Origin: CAVONB01 sp963697205
GTDB taxonomy: Bacteria > Pseudomonadota > Alphaproteobacteria > Rhizobiales > Hyphomicrobiaceae
Direction: 5' to 3'
Assembly (NCBI GenBank): GCA_963697205.1
Contig: CAVONB010000011.1
Span: forward strand, 1 to 64,000
Length of the DNA: 64,000 nucleotides
The position numbers were made by a program, and so were the translations under genes. Positions 9,229-18,365 of this stretch are shown one piece after another. Below the pieces are notes generated by a model. It worked only from the letters and a program-made list of their open reading frames with translations. It searched no databases and was not told where the DNA came from. Position 1 is the stretch's first letter. Every line of letters starts with the position of its first letter.

Positions 9229-9638
9229 GAAGTCCTCCCCTAGGATGACGGTCGGCCGAAGCACCGACCATTTTCAAGCTCTCGCATTATTAAATGGCCA
9301 GCAAGCGCAAACAGTTCAACAAATCGCGCTTTGGCGGAAATCGCCTTGGCGCAGTGGCCCCATGCAGCGGGTGTTTTTCCAGCTGGGCAAGCCGTTTCCG
9401 TCGCGGTGTCGGCTTCGAAGGGTCTGCAATGCCTCTGTGAGGATTGGCGTTTCTGCCGTTTGCTCAAACTCGTCAAATCCCCGTCGTCCGAAGGGCAACG
9501 ATCCGACCGATGGTGTACTTGCGGGCACGCCGCGGGAAACTTTCGATGTTTGGGGAATGAACAACGATCGTACGTGACGTTTCGTGCGTAACGCCGTACG
9601 CGTTGTCGCAAGTGAAGTGCGTAAAGAAAACGAGGAGA
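9229..9638. other. intergenic region without a supported gene
   Basis: This 410-base stretch lies between the divergent GlsB-like gene and the broken secreted-protein gene. It should carry both promoters. It is less GC-rich than its surroundings. Open frames on both strands here have no ribosome-binding site or family likeness and look like chance. Confidence 0.45.
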
Positions 9639-10355
9639 ATGAAAGTGCGTATTTGCACGTCGTTTCTAGTGGCGGCGATTGCTGGTCTCGCCGCGACGTT
9701 TGGCTGGGGCGCGCCGGCCGAAGCTGCGAGCCAGGTGACCTAACGTTGCGTCTCCGACGCCAAATTCAATTGGGGATCGGGCCGTGTCATTGCCGGAACG
9801 CGTGGCGAAGGCCGCGCCGAATGGCGCGCAAACGCGCCGGCCGCCCGGGTACAGGAGCTCAAGCGTCAGGCCTGCATCGAATCCAATCGCAAATGCAATC
9901 TCGTGCTGACCCGGTTGAAGCGCGGCCCTGCCAGCACGGCGGCCCCCTTTCGCCAGTCCGATTGCGTGGTCACCGGCGAGTTCGTCGAGGCGCGCCATTC
10001 CGCCCAGCTCCCGCCCCCGGCTCAAGGTGGCGGCGGCTGGGTCTTGCTCGGCCAGCGTGACGTCGATGCCAAACTTGATCGCGATGTCATCCGCGTCGCG
10101 CGTCACAGCGGGCGCTATTCGCGACTTCGCGTTCACGTCCTGCGTCACGACATCGAGCTGCGCGACCTGACGATCGAGTATGGCAACGGATCCAAGGAGG
10201 CCTGGTCGATAAGCCGTCGCGTCCGCGACGAGGAGACAGGCCCCGAGTTCGATCTCAAGGGGGATTCGCGCAACATCCGCCAGATCACGATAACCTACCG
10301 CTCGACCAACCCGTTTGCGCACAGCGCCGTTCAGGTTTTCGGCCTGCGTCGCTGA
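9639..10355 (+). pseudogene. secreted DUF2541-like protein gene, interrupted by an in-frame stop
   Basis: An ATG at 9639 with GAGGAG upstream starts a clear signal peptide (LVAAIAGLAATFGWG, then APAEA). TAA at 9741-9743 then interrupts the frame after QVT. The same frame continues without further stops to 10355. It encodes RCVSDAKFNWGSG, a Cys-containing middle part, and a C-terminal domain with WVLLGQRDVD, DRDVIRV, LTIEYGNG and RQITITYRS, which resembles DUF2541-type secreted domains. One base change in the TAA (for instance to a tyrosine codon) would restore a 238-residue exported protein. It is either a young pseudogene or a sequence error. The signal peptide and downstream domain in one frame argue that they belong together. 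Confidence 0.7.
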
Positions 10356-10377
10356 GGGCACCGCTACGCTGCACGAT

Positions 10378-10403
10378 GGACCGCATCCGAAAGGGTGCGG
10401 TCC
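10378..10403 (+). terminator. hairpin downstream of the DUF2541-like gene
   Basis: GGACCGCATCC at 10378-10388 pairs with GGGTGCGGTCC at 10393-10403 (one G-T wobble) around a GAAA tetraloop. It lies 22 bases after the stop. The downstream sequence is only weakly T-rich, so it is a probable but not classical terminator. Confidence 0.6.
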
Positions 10404-10418
10404 GTTCGTCGTCCGCCT

Positions 10419-10570
10419 GTAGCACTTCAGGCTGTCATGGAATCGAAGTCGACGGGCCGCTAAGCGGACCGGCTGCCCCCCCCCCCCGCGGAGGCGCCGC
10501 GCGCCGCGAGCGAAAATAGAACAGAGTGTTGCGAAGTAAGCCCGAAACACTCCGGGCGGCGATGTCGCAA
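10419..10570 (+). repeat. dispersed intergenic repeat, copy A
   Basis: This stretch of about 150 bases aligns with 31674-31830 on the same strand. Shared blocks, in order, are TAGCAC, AATCGAAG, CGAC-GGCCGC, AAGCGG-CCGGCTG, GAGGCGC-GCGCGCCGCG, GCGAAAA, ACAGAGTGTT, CACTCCGG and ATCGCAA/GTCGCAA. Copy A carries a run of 12 C at 10476-10487 where copy B has mixed sequence. A stem GAGTGTT/AACACTC closes the 3' part. It lies between convergent genes, so it is not simply a 5' leader. Confidence 0.65.
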
Positions 10571-10590
10571 GGTCGCCTGCGTCCGAGCCG

Positions 10591-12216
10591 TCAGTGCCCG
10601 GCGCCACTCGGCGCCGCGAGCCCCTCGATCATCACATTGACCACGGCCGGCTTGCCGCTCGCCACCGCGCGCGCGAGCGCCTCGTCGAGCGCGCCCGCGT
10701 GCGTGACATACGCGCCGTGACCGCCGAGGCCGATCGCGGCTTCGTCGTAGCGCGTCTCAGCCAGATCGCAGCCGATCAGACGGGCAGGCCCATAGTCGCG
10801 CAGCTGGATCTGGTGCTCCGCGTTCCAGCACGCATCGTTGCCGATGACGAACACGACGGGCAGGCCGGCGCGCACCGCCGTGTCGATCTCGCTGAAGTGA
10901 AAGCCCGCCGTGCCGTCGCCCATCACCGCAAATACTGTCGCCTCGGGCGACATGCAGCGCGCGCTGATCGCGGCCGCCAGTCCCCCACCGATGGCGCCGG
11001 CAGGTCCGTTGATGATGCGGCGCGGCGCCGAAAGGCACGCCTGCGCCCATTGGCCGAACTCTCCGCCGTCCACCACCAGGATGGCATCGCGCGCGCCGTC
11101 GATCTGGCGTTGTAGCGCCGCGCACAGCGTCGCGGGATGCAGGCGTCCCGAGGCGGTGGCCTCCCCGAGGCGAGGAAAGTTGCGCTGGGCGATCGCTTGC
11201 GTGACTTCGCCGCGCCAATCCGCACGCACGCTGGACCCGCTCGCCGCGCCGCCATGTCCGGCTGCTTCGATCAACGCCTGCACGAAGGCCAGCGGATCGG
11301 CATCGATCGCGCCATCGAGCCGGCCTTCGAGATTGCCCGCCGCCGACGTGCGCGCATCGGCGTCGCTGTCCACGACGAGGAACCGCGCACCGGGCGCGCA
11401 TTGCCCGAAACCGAGCGTGAAGTCGATGCGCTTGCCGAGGCTGACGACGAGATCGGCCTGCCGGAGCACCGCGCCGATGTTGCCGAGCGCGGGATCGTTG
11501 ACGCCGCGCGGGCTTTCCATGGCCACGACCGGAACGCCGAGCGCCGCGCCGAGCCTGCCCGCCAAGCCGGGCGCACGCGTGGCGTTGAGGCGCGGCCCCA
11601 CCAGCACGAGCGGTCGCTTGGCGCCAGCCAATGCCGCGCGCACCCCGTCGACGCTCTCCGCCGAGAGCGCCGCGGAGGGTGGTCGCGAGTCATGCGAGAC
11701 GGGCGGCCCGGCGTCCGCGACCCTGGCCTGCAACACGTCGAACGGCAGCGCGACGTGCACCGGCCCCGGTCGACCCGACGTCGCCACCGCGATCGCCTCC
11801 GCGATCGTCTCACCGAGGCGCGTGGCATCCCTCGCGCGCGCAGACCATTTGGTCAGCGGGCGGGAGATCGCAACTTGGTCCAGTTCCTGGAACGCCCCTC
11901 GGCCGTCCTGCGCGACCGCGGCGTCGCCGCTCAACAGCAGCACCGGGCTCTCGCTGGCGCGCGCGGAGACCAGCGCGCCGAGCGCGTTGACGAACCCCGG
12001 CGCCGCCGTCACCAGCGCCACGCCGACGCGCCCCGTGAGCTGCGCCGCAGCGTCCGCCATGAACACGGCCGCCGCCTCGTGTCGCACGTGGACGATCCTG
12101 ACGTCGCTGTCGATGGCGGCGTCGTACACCGGCATGATCTGGTTGCCGGACAGGCTGAAGACGGTGTCGACGCCGGCGGCGCGCAAGGTTCGGGTGACGA
12201 GGTCGGCGCCGCGCAT
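10591..12216 (-). CDS. thiamine diphosphate-dependent enzyme, acetolactate synthase-like
   Basis: This 541-residue protein has the three-domain layout of ThDP enzymes related to acetolactate synthase, benzoylformate decarboxylase and oxalyl-CoA decarboxylase. The N-terminal Pyr domain carries the activating glutamate in VRHEAAAVFMADAAAQ (about residue 47). The C-terminal domain carries the ThDP/Mg motif GDGTAGFHFSEIDTAVRAG followed by the paired N. It is shorter than biosynthetic IlvB and has no small subunit nearby, so a catabolic 2-keto acid decarboxylase or ligase is more likely. The start at 12216 has AGGAGA upstream. The cupin gene lies immediately upstream on the same strand, probably in one transcript. 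Confidence 0.85.
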   Translation of the reverse strand: MRGADLVTRTLRAAGVDTVFSLSGNQIMPVYDAAIDSDVRIVHVRHEAAAVFMADAAAQLTGRVGVALVTAAPGFVNALGALVSARASESPVLLLSGDAAVAQDGRGAFQELDQVAISRPLTKWSARARDATRLGETIAEAIAVATSGRPGPVHVALPFDVLQARVADAGPPVSHDSRPPSAALSAESVDGVRAALAGAKRPLVLVGPRLNATRAPGLAGRLGAALGVPVVAMESPRGVNDPALGNIGAVLRQADLVVSLGKRIDFTLGFGQCAPGARFLVVDSDADARTSAAGNLEGRLDGAIDADPLAFVQALIEAAGHGGAASGSSVRADWRGEVTQAIAQRNFPRLGEATASGRLHPATLCAALQRQIDGARDAILVVDGGEFGQWAQACLSAPRRIINGPAGAIGGGLAAAISARCMSPEATVFAVMGDGTAGFHFSEIDTAVRAGLPVVFVIGNDACWNAEHQIQLRDYGPARLIGCDLAETRYDEAAIGLGGHGAYVTHAGALDEALARAVASGKPAVVNVMIEGLAAPSGAGH

Positions 12217-12292
12217 GGGCTCTCCTGTGAAGGCGATGTCGGGTCCGCGGTCGCGTCGGATGGATGGTGCGACCGCGCGGCTGCGAGCCGGA

Positions 12293-12830
12293 TCAGATCT
12301 TGCGGAAATTGCCGTCCGGCGTCAGCTCGTAGCCGATCTTGCGCACGGAGTCCTTCATCGAGTTCGGGCCAGCCGACGCGGCCTGGATCGTTCCCGCCGA
12401 CGAGCGCCAGCAGCAGGCCGGGCTTGGTATCGGCGTTGCGGAACCCGCGCATCACGTGCACAGGCACAGAGATGGTGTCGTAGGGCTCCAGGATCACCTC
12501 CTTTTCGCCCTTGGGTCCCCAGTAGACCGCCCACTTGCCCTCCAGCGGCATGAACACCTCCTGCGTCAGGTGCGCGTGCAGCGAGGCCCCCTTGCCGGGG
12601 TCGGCGCGGATGATCGCCACATGGAAGTCCTGCGGCGCGATCGGGGCTTGGTAGTCCGGATCCTCGGTCGGCCCGTTTCCGATGATCTGGTAGATGTCGC
12701 GCTCGTGTCCCGGGATGAACGTGTCGATGAACGCTTTCGACGTACTCTTTAGGTTTTTGAAGCGTGCGACGTGCTTTTCCATCTCCGCATAGCTGAAATC
12801 GATGTCGCTGACCTTGGCTGTCTCGACCAT
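12293..12830 (-). CDS. cupin-domain protein, with apparent frameshift near its 3' end
   Basis: This is a small single-domain cupin of about 178 residues after repair. The metal-binding cupin motif is visible as ASLHAHLTQEVFMPLEGKWAVYW (positions about 12536-12603), followed by the second motif around SVPVHVMRGFRN. The start ATG at 12830 has AGGAGG upstream. The frame then runs past the expected end. A shift of one base near 12363 gives the natural C-terminus MKDSVRKIGYELTPDG ending in a stop at 12293-12295. Cupins of this type occur as isomerases, dioxygenases or sugar-acid enzymes, and the activity here is unknown. Proximity to the ThDP gene and divergence from the MBL hydrolase suggest a shared catabolic route. 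Confidence 0.8.
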
Positions 12831-13082
12831 GGGTATCCTCCTGGATTGGGACCGGTCGGGCCGGTTTCCGCGGTGCGCGGGGCCGGCCTCTTGTCGCGCC
12901 CCCAGAGTGGACCTGCCGCGATCGGGCGTCCAGCGCCCGCCGTCCCTGCGGCGTCGGCCGGCCGCCTGCGACGGCGGGTCGGCCCGGATGCGCATTCCCT
13001 CTCGCGCGAGCGGCCATCACGCGCTAAACGTTCCCCGACATCCCGCAACCAGAAACCAGCCAGCCAGACCGGAGGATCCCCC

Positions 13083-13979
13083 ATGCCCGCACCCCTGATG
13101 GGCGTTACCCGCCCCAATCACTACCGCTTCCGTTTCGGCGACTTCGACATCATTCAGTTGCACGACGGCGCGCTGCACATGATGAAGAGCCCCAAGCCGC
13201 CGTTCGCCCTCGACCAATCGCAGGAGGTGGTCGATGCCCACTTGCTGGCCAACCACCTGCCGACCGACAAGTTCGAGAACTCCTACACCTGCACGATGAT
13301 CAACACGGGCAAGGAGCTCGTCCTGTTCGACACGGGCAACGGCGCGGGCAAGAAGGACACGGGCTCGGGCTTCCTGCTCGACGCGATGGCGGCTGCCGGC
13401 TATTCACCCGACCAGGTGGACATCGTCGTTACCACGCATTGCCATCCCGACCACTTCCTCGGCCACATGACGAACGGTCAGCCGACCTTCAAGAACGCGC
13501 GCTACATGTTCGGCGAGAAGGAATTCGCCTACTGGAAGAAGGGCGACGACGTACCGGACTGGCGCGTGCCGACGCGCGAAGGCTTCCTGAAGTTCTGCCT
13601 GCCGTTCGAGGACAAGGCGACGTTCCTCAAGGGCGGCAGCGCCGTGACGTCCGGAATCACGGCGGTCGAGGCGTTCGGTCACTCGCCCGGTCACATGGCC
13701 TTCAATATCGAGAGCAAGGGCCAGCGCCTGTTCGTGTGGAACGACGTCACCAACAACGCGGTCCTCTCACTGCAGAAGCCGCGCTGGGCCGTGCACTTCG
13801 ACCATAACGGCCCGCAGGCGATCGAGACGCGCCTGCGCGTTCTCGACATGGTCTCCCACGACCGCTGCCTCGCCATCGGCTTCCACATGCCGTTCCCCGC
13901 GTTCGGCTACGTCGACAAGCACGGCGACGGCTACCAGTGGGTGCCGGCGCAGTATCAGTTCAACTTCAAGGCTGACTGA
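13083..13979 (+). CDS. MBL-fold metallo-hydrolase
   Basis: This 298-residue protein has a metallo-beta-lactamase fold and binds two metals through the THCHPDHFLGH motif (about residues 118-128). Downstream it has the GHSPGHMAF histidine and a late histidine in AIGFHMPFP. Together these resemble the quorum-quenching lactonase/AttM-like and arylsulfatase-like hydrolase branches. The ATG at 13083 follows CCGGAGGAT, which fixes the start. The frame also stays open upstream but without a site. It is divergent from the cupin gene (252 bases) and is followed 88 bases later by the ketopantoate-reductase-like gene. The substrate is not known; a lactone or ester intermediate is a reasonable guess. Confidence 0.87.
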   Translation: MPAPLMGVTRPNHYRFRFGDFDIIQLHDGALHMMKSPKPPFALDQSQEVVDAHLLANHLPTDKFENSYTCTMINTGKELVLFDTGNGAGKKDTGSGFLLDAMAAAGYSPDQVDIVVTTHCHPDHFLGHMTNGQPTFKNARYMFGEKEFAYWKKGDDVPDWRVPTREGFLKFCLPFEDKATFLKGGSAVTSGITAVEAFGHSPGHMAFNIESKGQRLFVWNDVTNNAVLSLQKPRWAVHFDHNGPQAIETRLRVLDMVSHDRCLAIGFHMPFPAFGYVDKHGDGYQWVPAQYQFNFKAD

Positions 13980-14067
13980 GCGGCCGTTGGCGGCAGGGCA
14001 TTGGCCGTCAGGCAGTCCTGTGCCTGACGGCCTGACCGTCTGCTGCCTCAACTTGTGGAGTTCGCAC

Positions 14068-15003
14068 ATGAAGATCGCCATCATCGGCTGCGGTGCCATG
14101 GGCTCGGTCTACGCCGCACTGCTGGCTGACCAGGGCAAGCACGACGTCTGGGCCATCGACACCTGGCGTGAGCACGTCGAGGCGATCAATGCCAACGGCC
14201 TGCGCGTTGAAGGGGCCAGCGGCAACCGCACCGCAAAGGTCAAGGCGACCACGAATGCGGCCGACGTCAAGGACGCCGACCTCGTCATCATCGCGACCAA
14301 GGACGACGGCGCGGCGGGGGCGGCCAAGGCGGCGCTGTCCGTCGCCAAGGCCGACGCGCCGATCCTGACCATCCAGAACGGCCTCGGCTCCGCCGACAAG
14401 GTCGCCGAGGTCATCGGCTCCAAGCGGATCATGATGGGCGTCGTCGGCGGCTTCGGCGCGTCCATGAAAGGCCCTGGCCACGCCCATCACAACGGTATGG
14501 AGTTCGTGCGTCTGGGCGAGATGGACGGCGGCCTGACCGACCGTCTCGAAGGGGTGGCTGACACCTGGCGCTCCGGTGGCTTCAAGGTTTTGACCTTCGA
14601 CGACATCCACAAGATGGTCTGGGAGAAGCTGCTTTGTAACTGCACGTACTCGGCGCCGTGCGCGTTGATGGATCTGACCATCGGCGAGGTGATGGCGCAT
14701 CCCGATGGCTGGTCCGTCGCCACCGGCATCGCCAAGGAGGGCTATGCCGTCGCAAAGGCCCGAGGCATCAAGCTCGATTTCGACGATCCCGTCGCCTACG
14801 TCCGCGCCTTCGGCGAGAAGATCCCCGGCGCGCGCCCCTCGATGCTGCTCGATCACATGGCGCGGCGGCGCTCGGAGATCGACAACATCAACGGCGCCAT
14901 ACCGCGTGAAGGCCGCAAGGTCGGCGTGGCGACGCCGATCAGCGATGTCGTCGTCGCGATGGTGCGGGCCAAGGAATCCGCCTTCGCTAAGCCGAAAGCC
15001 TGA
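14068..15003 (+). CDS. 2-dehydropantoate 2-reductase (ApbA/PanE) family protein
   Basis: This 311-residue NADPH-dependent reductase has the N-terminal Rossmann motif IIGCGAMGSVYAALL and the catalytic lysine in MVWEKLLCN (about residue 193). The family reduces ketopantoate in pantothenate synthesis, but many paralogues act on other 2-keto acids. The surrounding catabolic genes and the lack of panB or panC nearby favour such a paralogue. The ATG at 14068 begins exactly at the Rossmann strand. Only 14 bases separate it from the symporter gene, so the two are probably co-expressed. Confidence 0.85.
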   Translation: MKIAIIGCGAMGSVYAALLADQGKHDVWAIDTWREHVEAINANGLRVEGASGNRTAKVKATTNAADVKDADLVIIATKDDGAAGAAKAALSVAKADAPILTIQNGLGSADKVAEVIGSKRIMMGVVGGFGASMKGPGHAHHNGMEFVRLGEMDGGLTDRLEGVADTWRSGGFKVLTFDDIHKMVWEKLLCNCTYSAPCALMDLTIGEVMAHPDGWSVATGIAKEGYAVAKARGIKLDFDDPVAYVRAFGEKIPGARPSMLLDHMARRRSEIDNINGAIPREGRKVGVATPISDVVVAMVRAKESAFAKPKA

Positions 15004-15017
15004 GGGCGGTTCGAGCC

Positions 15018-16967
15018 ATGTCGGCGTCTGGCCCGGCAAGCGCCCCAGAACGCACGCCGACCGGCGGTGATCGTCACCGTCGGGAAGCCGCGCTCGCGCT
15101 CATCGCCGTCCCCGTCGTGCTGGCGCTCGCAGCGGCGCTCGAAATCGCCGGTGCTGCCCCGCTCTGGGTCATGGCGTTGCCGCCGTGTGCCGTCGTCGTC
15201 GGCCTTCTGGCGGCGGGCCTCGTCCCCCGCGGGCCCGGCGCGGCGCTGCCTGCCTGGGCGGCAGGCGCCGCCCTCGCCGCCGACCAGATGCCGCCAGCCG
15301 TGCTGCTCGCCGGCACGTCGGCCGTTTACGCTGCCGGCTTCGATGGATTGCCGGTTGCGCTGGCCGGTGCCGGTGGGGTCGCTCTGGCCACCATCCTCGT
15401 GGCGCCCCCCCTGCGCCGTCTGGACGCTGACGATGTCCCGTCCGCCTTTGCCGCGCGCTTCGATGCCACGCAGGAACGTTCCCAAGGCGCGCGCTTTGCC
15501 GTCCTTTGCGCGCGAGCGGTGACGGTTCTGACCGGCGTCGTCCTCGTCGCCGGCGCGCTGGGCGGCGGCAGCGCGCTGCTCGCTCGCTTCACCGGCCTGG
15601 CGCCTGTGGCCGCGCTCCTGGGCCTGACGCTTGCCGTGCTGGCCCTCGCGCTGACGGCCGGCGCGCGATCCGCGCGCTGGGTGGGCGTCGGCGTCTGCGT
15701 CGCACTCGTGATCGGCATCGTCGCGCCCCTCGTTGTTGTTGCCACCGGTCGCCATGGCCTTCCGTTTCCCTATCTGACCTTCGGCCAGGCGCTGGAGGAT
15801 CTGGCCCGCCTCGAATTCCGCCTCATCCGCGGGGGCCTGATCGACTTCGAGACTTTCCGCGCACACGCCACGCCGTTCCTGTCGACATCGATGACAAATG
15901 TTGTGGCGCTGACCGCAGTGCTGGCGCTCGGCACCACCTGTCTGCCGCCTGCGCCGCGCTATGCTGGCACGGCGCCCAACGCGCGAGTGGCGCGCCGCAC
16001 GTTCCTGTGGGCGGCCGTCGTTGTGGTGGCGCTCGCCACGCTGCTGCCCGCGGCTGCCGCATACGTGAAGCTCGTCGTCGAGGAGATGGTCGCGGCGGGC
16101 GGCGGCCCCGCGGCCCTGCCGGCATGGGTCTTTGCGGCGGGCCGTTTGGGCCTGCTGGAGATCTGCAACGTTCCCGCACTCGACGTCGAAACGATCACGC
16201 AAGCGTGCAGCGCGCGCGCGGGCGGGGCCGGGCGCCTGCGCCTGCACGACGTGGCGCTGGCAAGGGACGCCCACCTGTTGGCCTTGCCCATCGTCACGGC
16301 CATGCCGGCCGTCGTCGCCGGTGCGCTGTTCGCGGCCGTGGCCGCCGTCGGCCTTTCTGCCCCCGCCGCTGTCCTGCGTGCGACCACTGCGGGCTTCGCC
16401 GCCGCCGTCCCGATCAATTCCCTCACCACCACTGCCGCCACCACCACCGGCACCCGGTCCGCGGCCGCGCGTGGCGGCGTGGCGGCCGTCCTGTCGGCCC
16501 TCGCCGCTGCGGGCGCCTGGTATGGCGGCATCGGCTTTCTCGAGGGCTTGGGCTGGGCGGCCTCACTCGCCGCGGGCAGCCTGTTCGCCCCGCTGGTGCT
16601 GGCGCTGTGGTGGCGCCGCGCCAGCGCCTGGGGTGTCGCGGCCGGCCTCCTCTCTGGAGCCGCCGTTACGATCTATTACATTGTCGGAACACGCTTTTTT
16701 GCCGCCGACTTTCACGAGGCCTGGAGCCACCTGCAATCGGTGTCGCCGCGTGCGCTGCAGGATTACGCGGCCCTGCGTCGCGCCATCGTCGGCACCGATG
16801 GGGCCGCTCGCGAGGCCATGATCGCCGCCCTCGACGTCAAGGCACAGGCGCTCGCCGGCTGGTGGGGCCTGCGCAACCTCGCTGCCGGCATCCTCGGCCT
16901 GCCGCTGGCCGCCACCGTCACCGTCGTCGTCAGCCTCCTGACGCCGCCGCGCCGCGGGGCGCCGTGA
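15018..16967 (+). CDS. sodium:solute symporter family protein
   Basis: This 649-residue, very hydrophobic protein has about 13 membrane spans and resembles the SSS (SLC5-like) transporters of the ActP/VC_2705 branch. Examples are the early motif APPLRRLDADDVPSAFAARF and the Thr-rich segment NSLTTTAATTTGT near residue 475. The likeness is distant and the composition is strongly biased to alanine, so specificity cannot be assigned. It is the last gene of the MBL-reductase-symporter group on the plus strand and may import the substrate of that group. The 3' end is followed by a 156-base intergenic region. Confidence 0.7.
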   Translation: MSASGPASAPERTPTGGDRHRREAALALIAVPVVLALAAALEIAGAAPLWVMALPPCAVVVGLLAAGLVPRGPGAALPAWAAGAALAADQMPPAVLLAGTSAVYAAGFDGLPVALAGAGGVALATILVAPPLRRLDADDVPSAFAARFDATQERSQGARFAVLCARAVTVLTGVVLVAGALGGGSALLARFTGLAPVAALLGLTLAVLALALTAGARSARWVGVGVCVALVIGIVAPLVVVATGRHGLPFPYLTFGQALEDLARLEFRLIRGGLIDFETFRAHATPFLSTSMTNVVALTAVLALGTTCLPPAPRYAGTAPNARVARRTFLWAAVVVVALATLLPAAAAYVKLVVEEMVAAGGGPAALPAWVFAAGRLGLLEICNVPALDVETITQACSARAGGAGRLRLHDVALARDAHLLALPIVTAMPAVVAGALFAAVAAVGLSAPAAVLRATTAGFAAAVPINSLTTTAATTTGTRSAAARGGVAAVLSALAAAGAWYGGIGFLEGLGWAASLAAGSLFAPLVLALWWRRASAWGVAAGLLSGAAVTIYYIVGTRFFAADFHEAWSHLQSVSPRALQDYAALRRAIVGTDGAAREAMIAALDVKAQALAGWWGLRNLAAGILGLPLAATVTVVVSLLTPPRRGAP

Positions 16968-17123
16968 TCCGCGCGGGCCCTCTCGTGCCACCGATTTAAG
17001 GCATAAGAGCATGACAGAACAGCCGATTAACCGTATTTGTTAATGTTGCAACGCAGCCGTCCCTCCGCCCGCTAATGTCCCCGCCCGTTAACGTTTTCGG
17101 ACGGATCAACGGAGCCGGGGGGC

Positions 17124-18167
17124 ATGTCCAGCGTAACCGCGCCTACGCCGCCGCCGTCGCGGTGGCCCATCATCGCGCTCGTCCTGTCGATCTTCTGCCT
17201 TGCGGGCCTCGAGGCGGGCATCGTCATGCGTGCCCGCGCCGCGCTGATCGATCCGCGCACGGCCGACGAAGCGCAAACGACGCTGGTCGAGAGCATGCTG
17301 CCGCCGGCGGAGATGGCCTTCGACCTGCGACCCGCCCCTCGTCTTGTGCCCGACGCCGACGTGTTGATCGCACATATGCTCGGCCCGCCCGCGCCCACGC
17401 CCTTCGATTTCCGCCCCGCCCCGCACTTGGACCGGCCAGATCCCGGGCGCCTGATCGCCGCGATGCTGGGCCCACCCGACTCCGGCTTCGATTTCCGCCC
17501 GGGCCCGCGCCTCGTCAATCTCGACCCCGGCGGATTGATCTCCGACGTGCTCGGGCCCGCCGACCTCGCCTTCGACTGGCGCCCCCCGCCGCGGCTGGAG
17601 CGGCCGGAGCCCGCCGCCCTGATCCTGGCGATGCTGCCGCCCGCGCCCACCCCCTTCGATTTCAGGCCGGCGCCGCGCCTGGAGCATGTCGACCCCGTCG
17701 ACTTGATGGTCGCCCTCCTGCCGCCGATCGGCGCGATGCTCGATATCCGTCCACTGCCGGCCCTGCCCGATCCGCCACCCGCCCTGGCCGAGCCGCACAT
17801 GCAAGTCGAGGAGGCCTGGGTGGGCCGCTGGCGCAAGCGCAACCCCGACCCCATGCAGCGCGTCCACTTCGCCGGCAACGTGGTCTCCCGCTGCCTGCCA
17901 CGCACACTGCTCAAGGTGCTTGCCGACATCGGCGAGCGCTTTGGCGAGGTCAAGGTGATCTCCGGCTACCGCAGCCCCTCGCACAATCGCCGCGTGGGCG
18001 GCGCCACCCGCTCCATGCACCTGGAATGCCGCGCCATCGATTTCTACGTCGCCGGTCGCAATGCCGGGCTCTTGCAGTATCTCGCCGGTCGCCGCGATGT
18101 CGGCGGCTACGCGCGCTATCCCTTCGGCTCCTACCACATCGACAATGGTCCACGACGCAACTGGTAG
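17124..18167 (+). CDS. membrane-anchored M15-type peptidase with FDFRP repeats
   Basis: This 347-residue protein has a short cytoplasmic tail, one membrane span (about residues 14-35) and an extracytoplasmic repeat region (about residues 60-215). About five units of some 28 residues each carry the pattern F-D-(F/L/W)-R-P-x-P-x-L, then an acidic/proline stretch, then (L/M)-(L/I)-x-x-(M/L)-L-(G/P)-P. The C-terminal domain resembles Peptidase_M15_3/DUF882 domains that cleave peptidoglycan cross-links. Zinc ligands are predicted at H299 (SMHL), D306 (AIDF) and H338 (HIDNGPRRNW). The repeat may be a rigid spacer that places the enzyme in the periplasm. The next gene is a paralogue without the repeat. 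Confidence 0.8.
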   Translation: MSSVTAPTPPPSRWPIIALVLSIFCLAGLEAGIVMRARAALIDPRTADEAQTTLVESMLPPAEMAFDLRPAPRLVPDADVLIAHMLGPPAPTPFDFRPAPHLDRPDPGRLIAAMLGPPDSGFDFRPGPRLVNLDPGGLISDVLGPADLAFDWRPPPRLERPEPAALILAMLPPAPTPFDFRPAPRLEHVDPVDLMVALLPPIGAMLDIRPLPALPDPPPALAEPHMQVEEAWVGRWRKRNPDPMQRVHFAGNVVSRCLPRTLLKVLADIGERFGEVKVISGYRSPSHNRRVGGATRSMHLECRAIDFYVAGRNAGLLQYLAGRRDVGGYARYPFGSYHIDNGPRRNW

Positions 18168-18365
18168 CGGGTTCCCCAATGGAATCATTGCCTTCATGGG
18201 ACGGAACGCCGTCCTCATCCGTTAACCATCAGAAGCGGTCCTGGCTGCCGCCGGGCAGGTTCCGTGATTAACGACGATCCCGGCGGGTGCTGAGAGCAAC
18301 CAGGAAGGCCGCGGCCGATAACTGACGAGGGCACGTCGGCGGCCTCCGAGCACGAGGATACGAAA

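Noticed and set aside
9741..9743. Stop-codon read-through or selenocysteine/pyrrolysine recoding in the DUF2541-like gene
   Set aside because: The codon is TAA, which is not used for either amino acid, and no recoding element is visible.
11137..12483. Long open frame on the plus strand opposite the ThDP enzyme gene
   Set aside because: It is arginine- and histidine-rich, has no ribosome-binding site and is explained by the high GC content of the true gene on the other strand.
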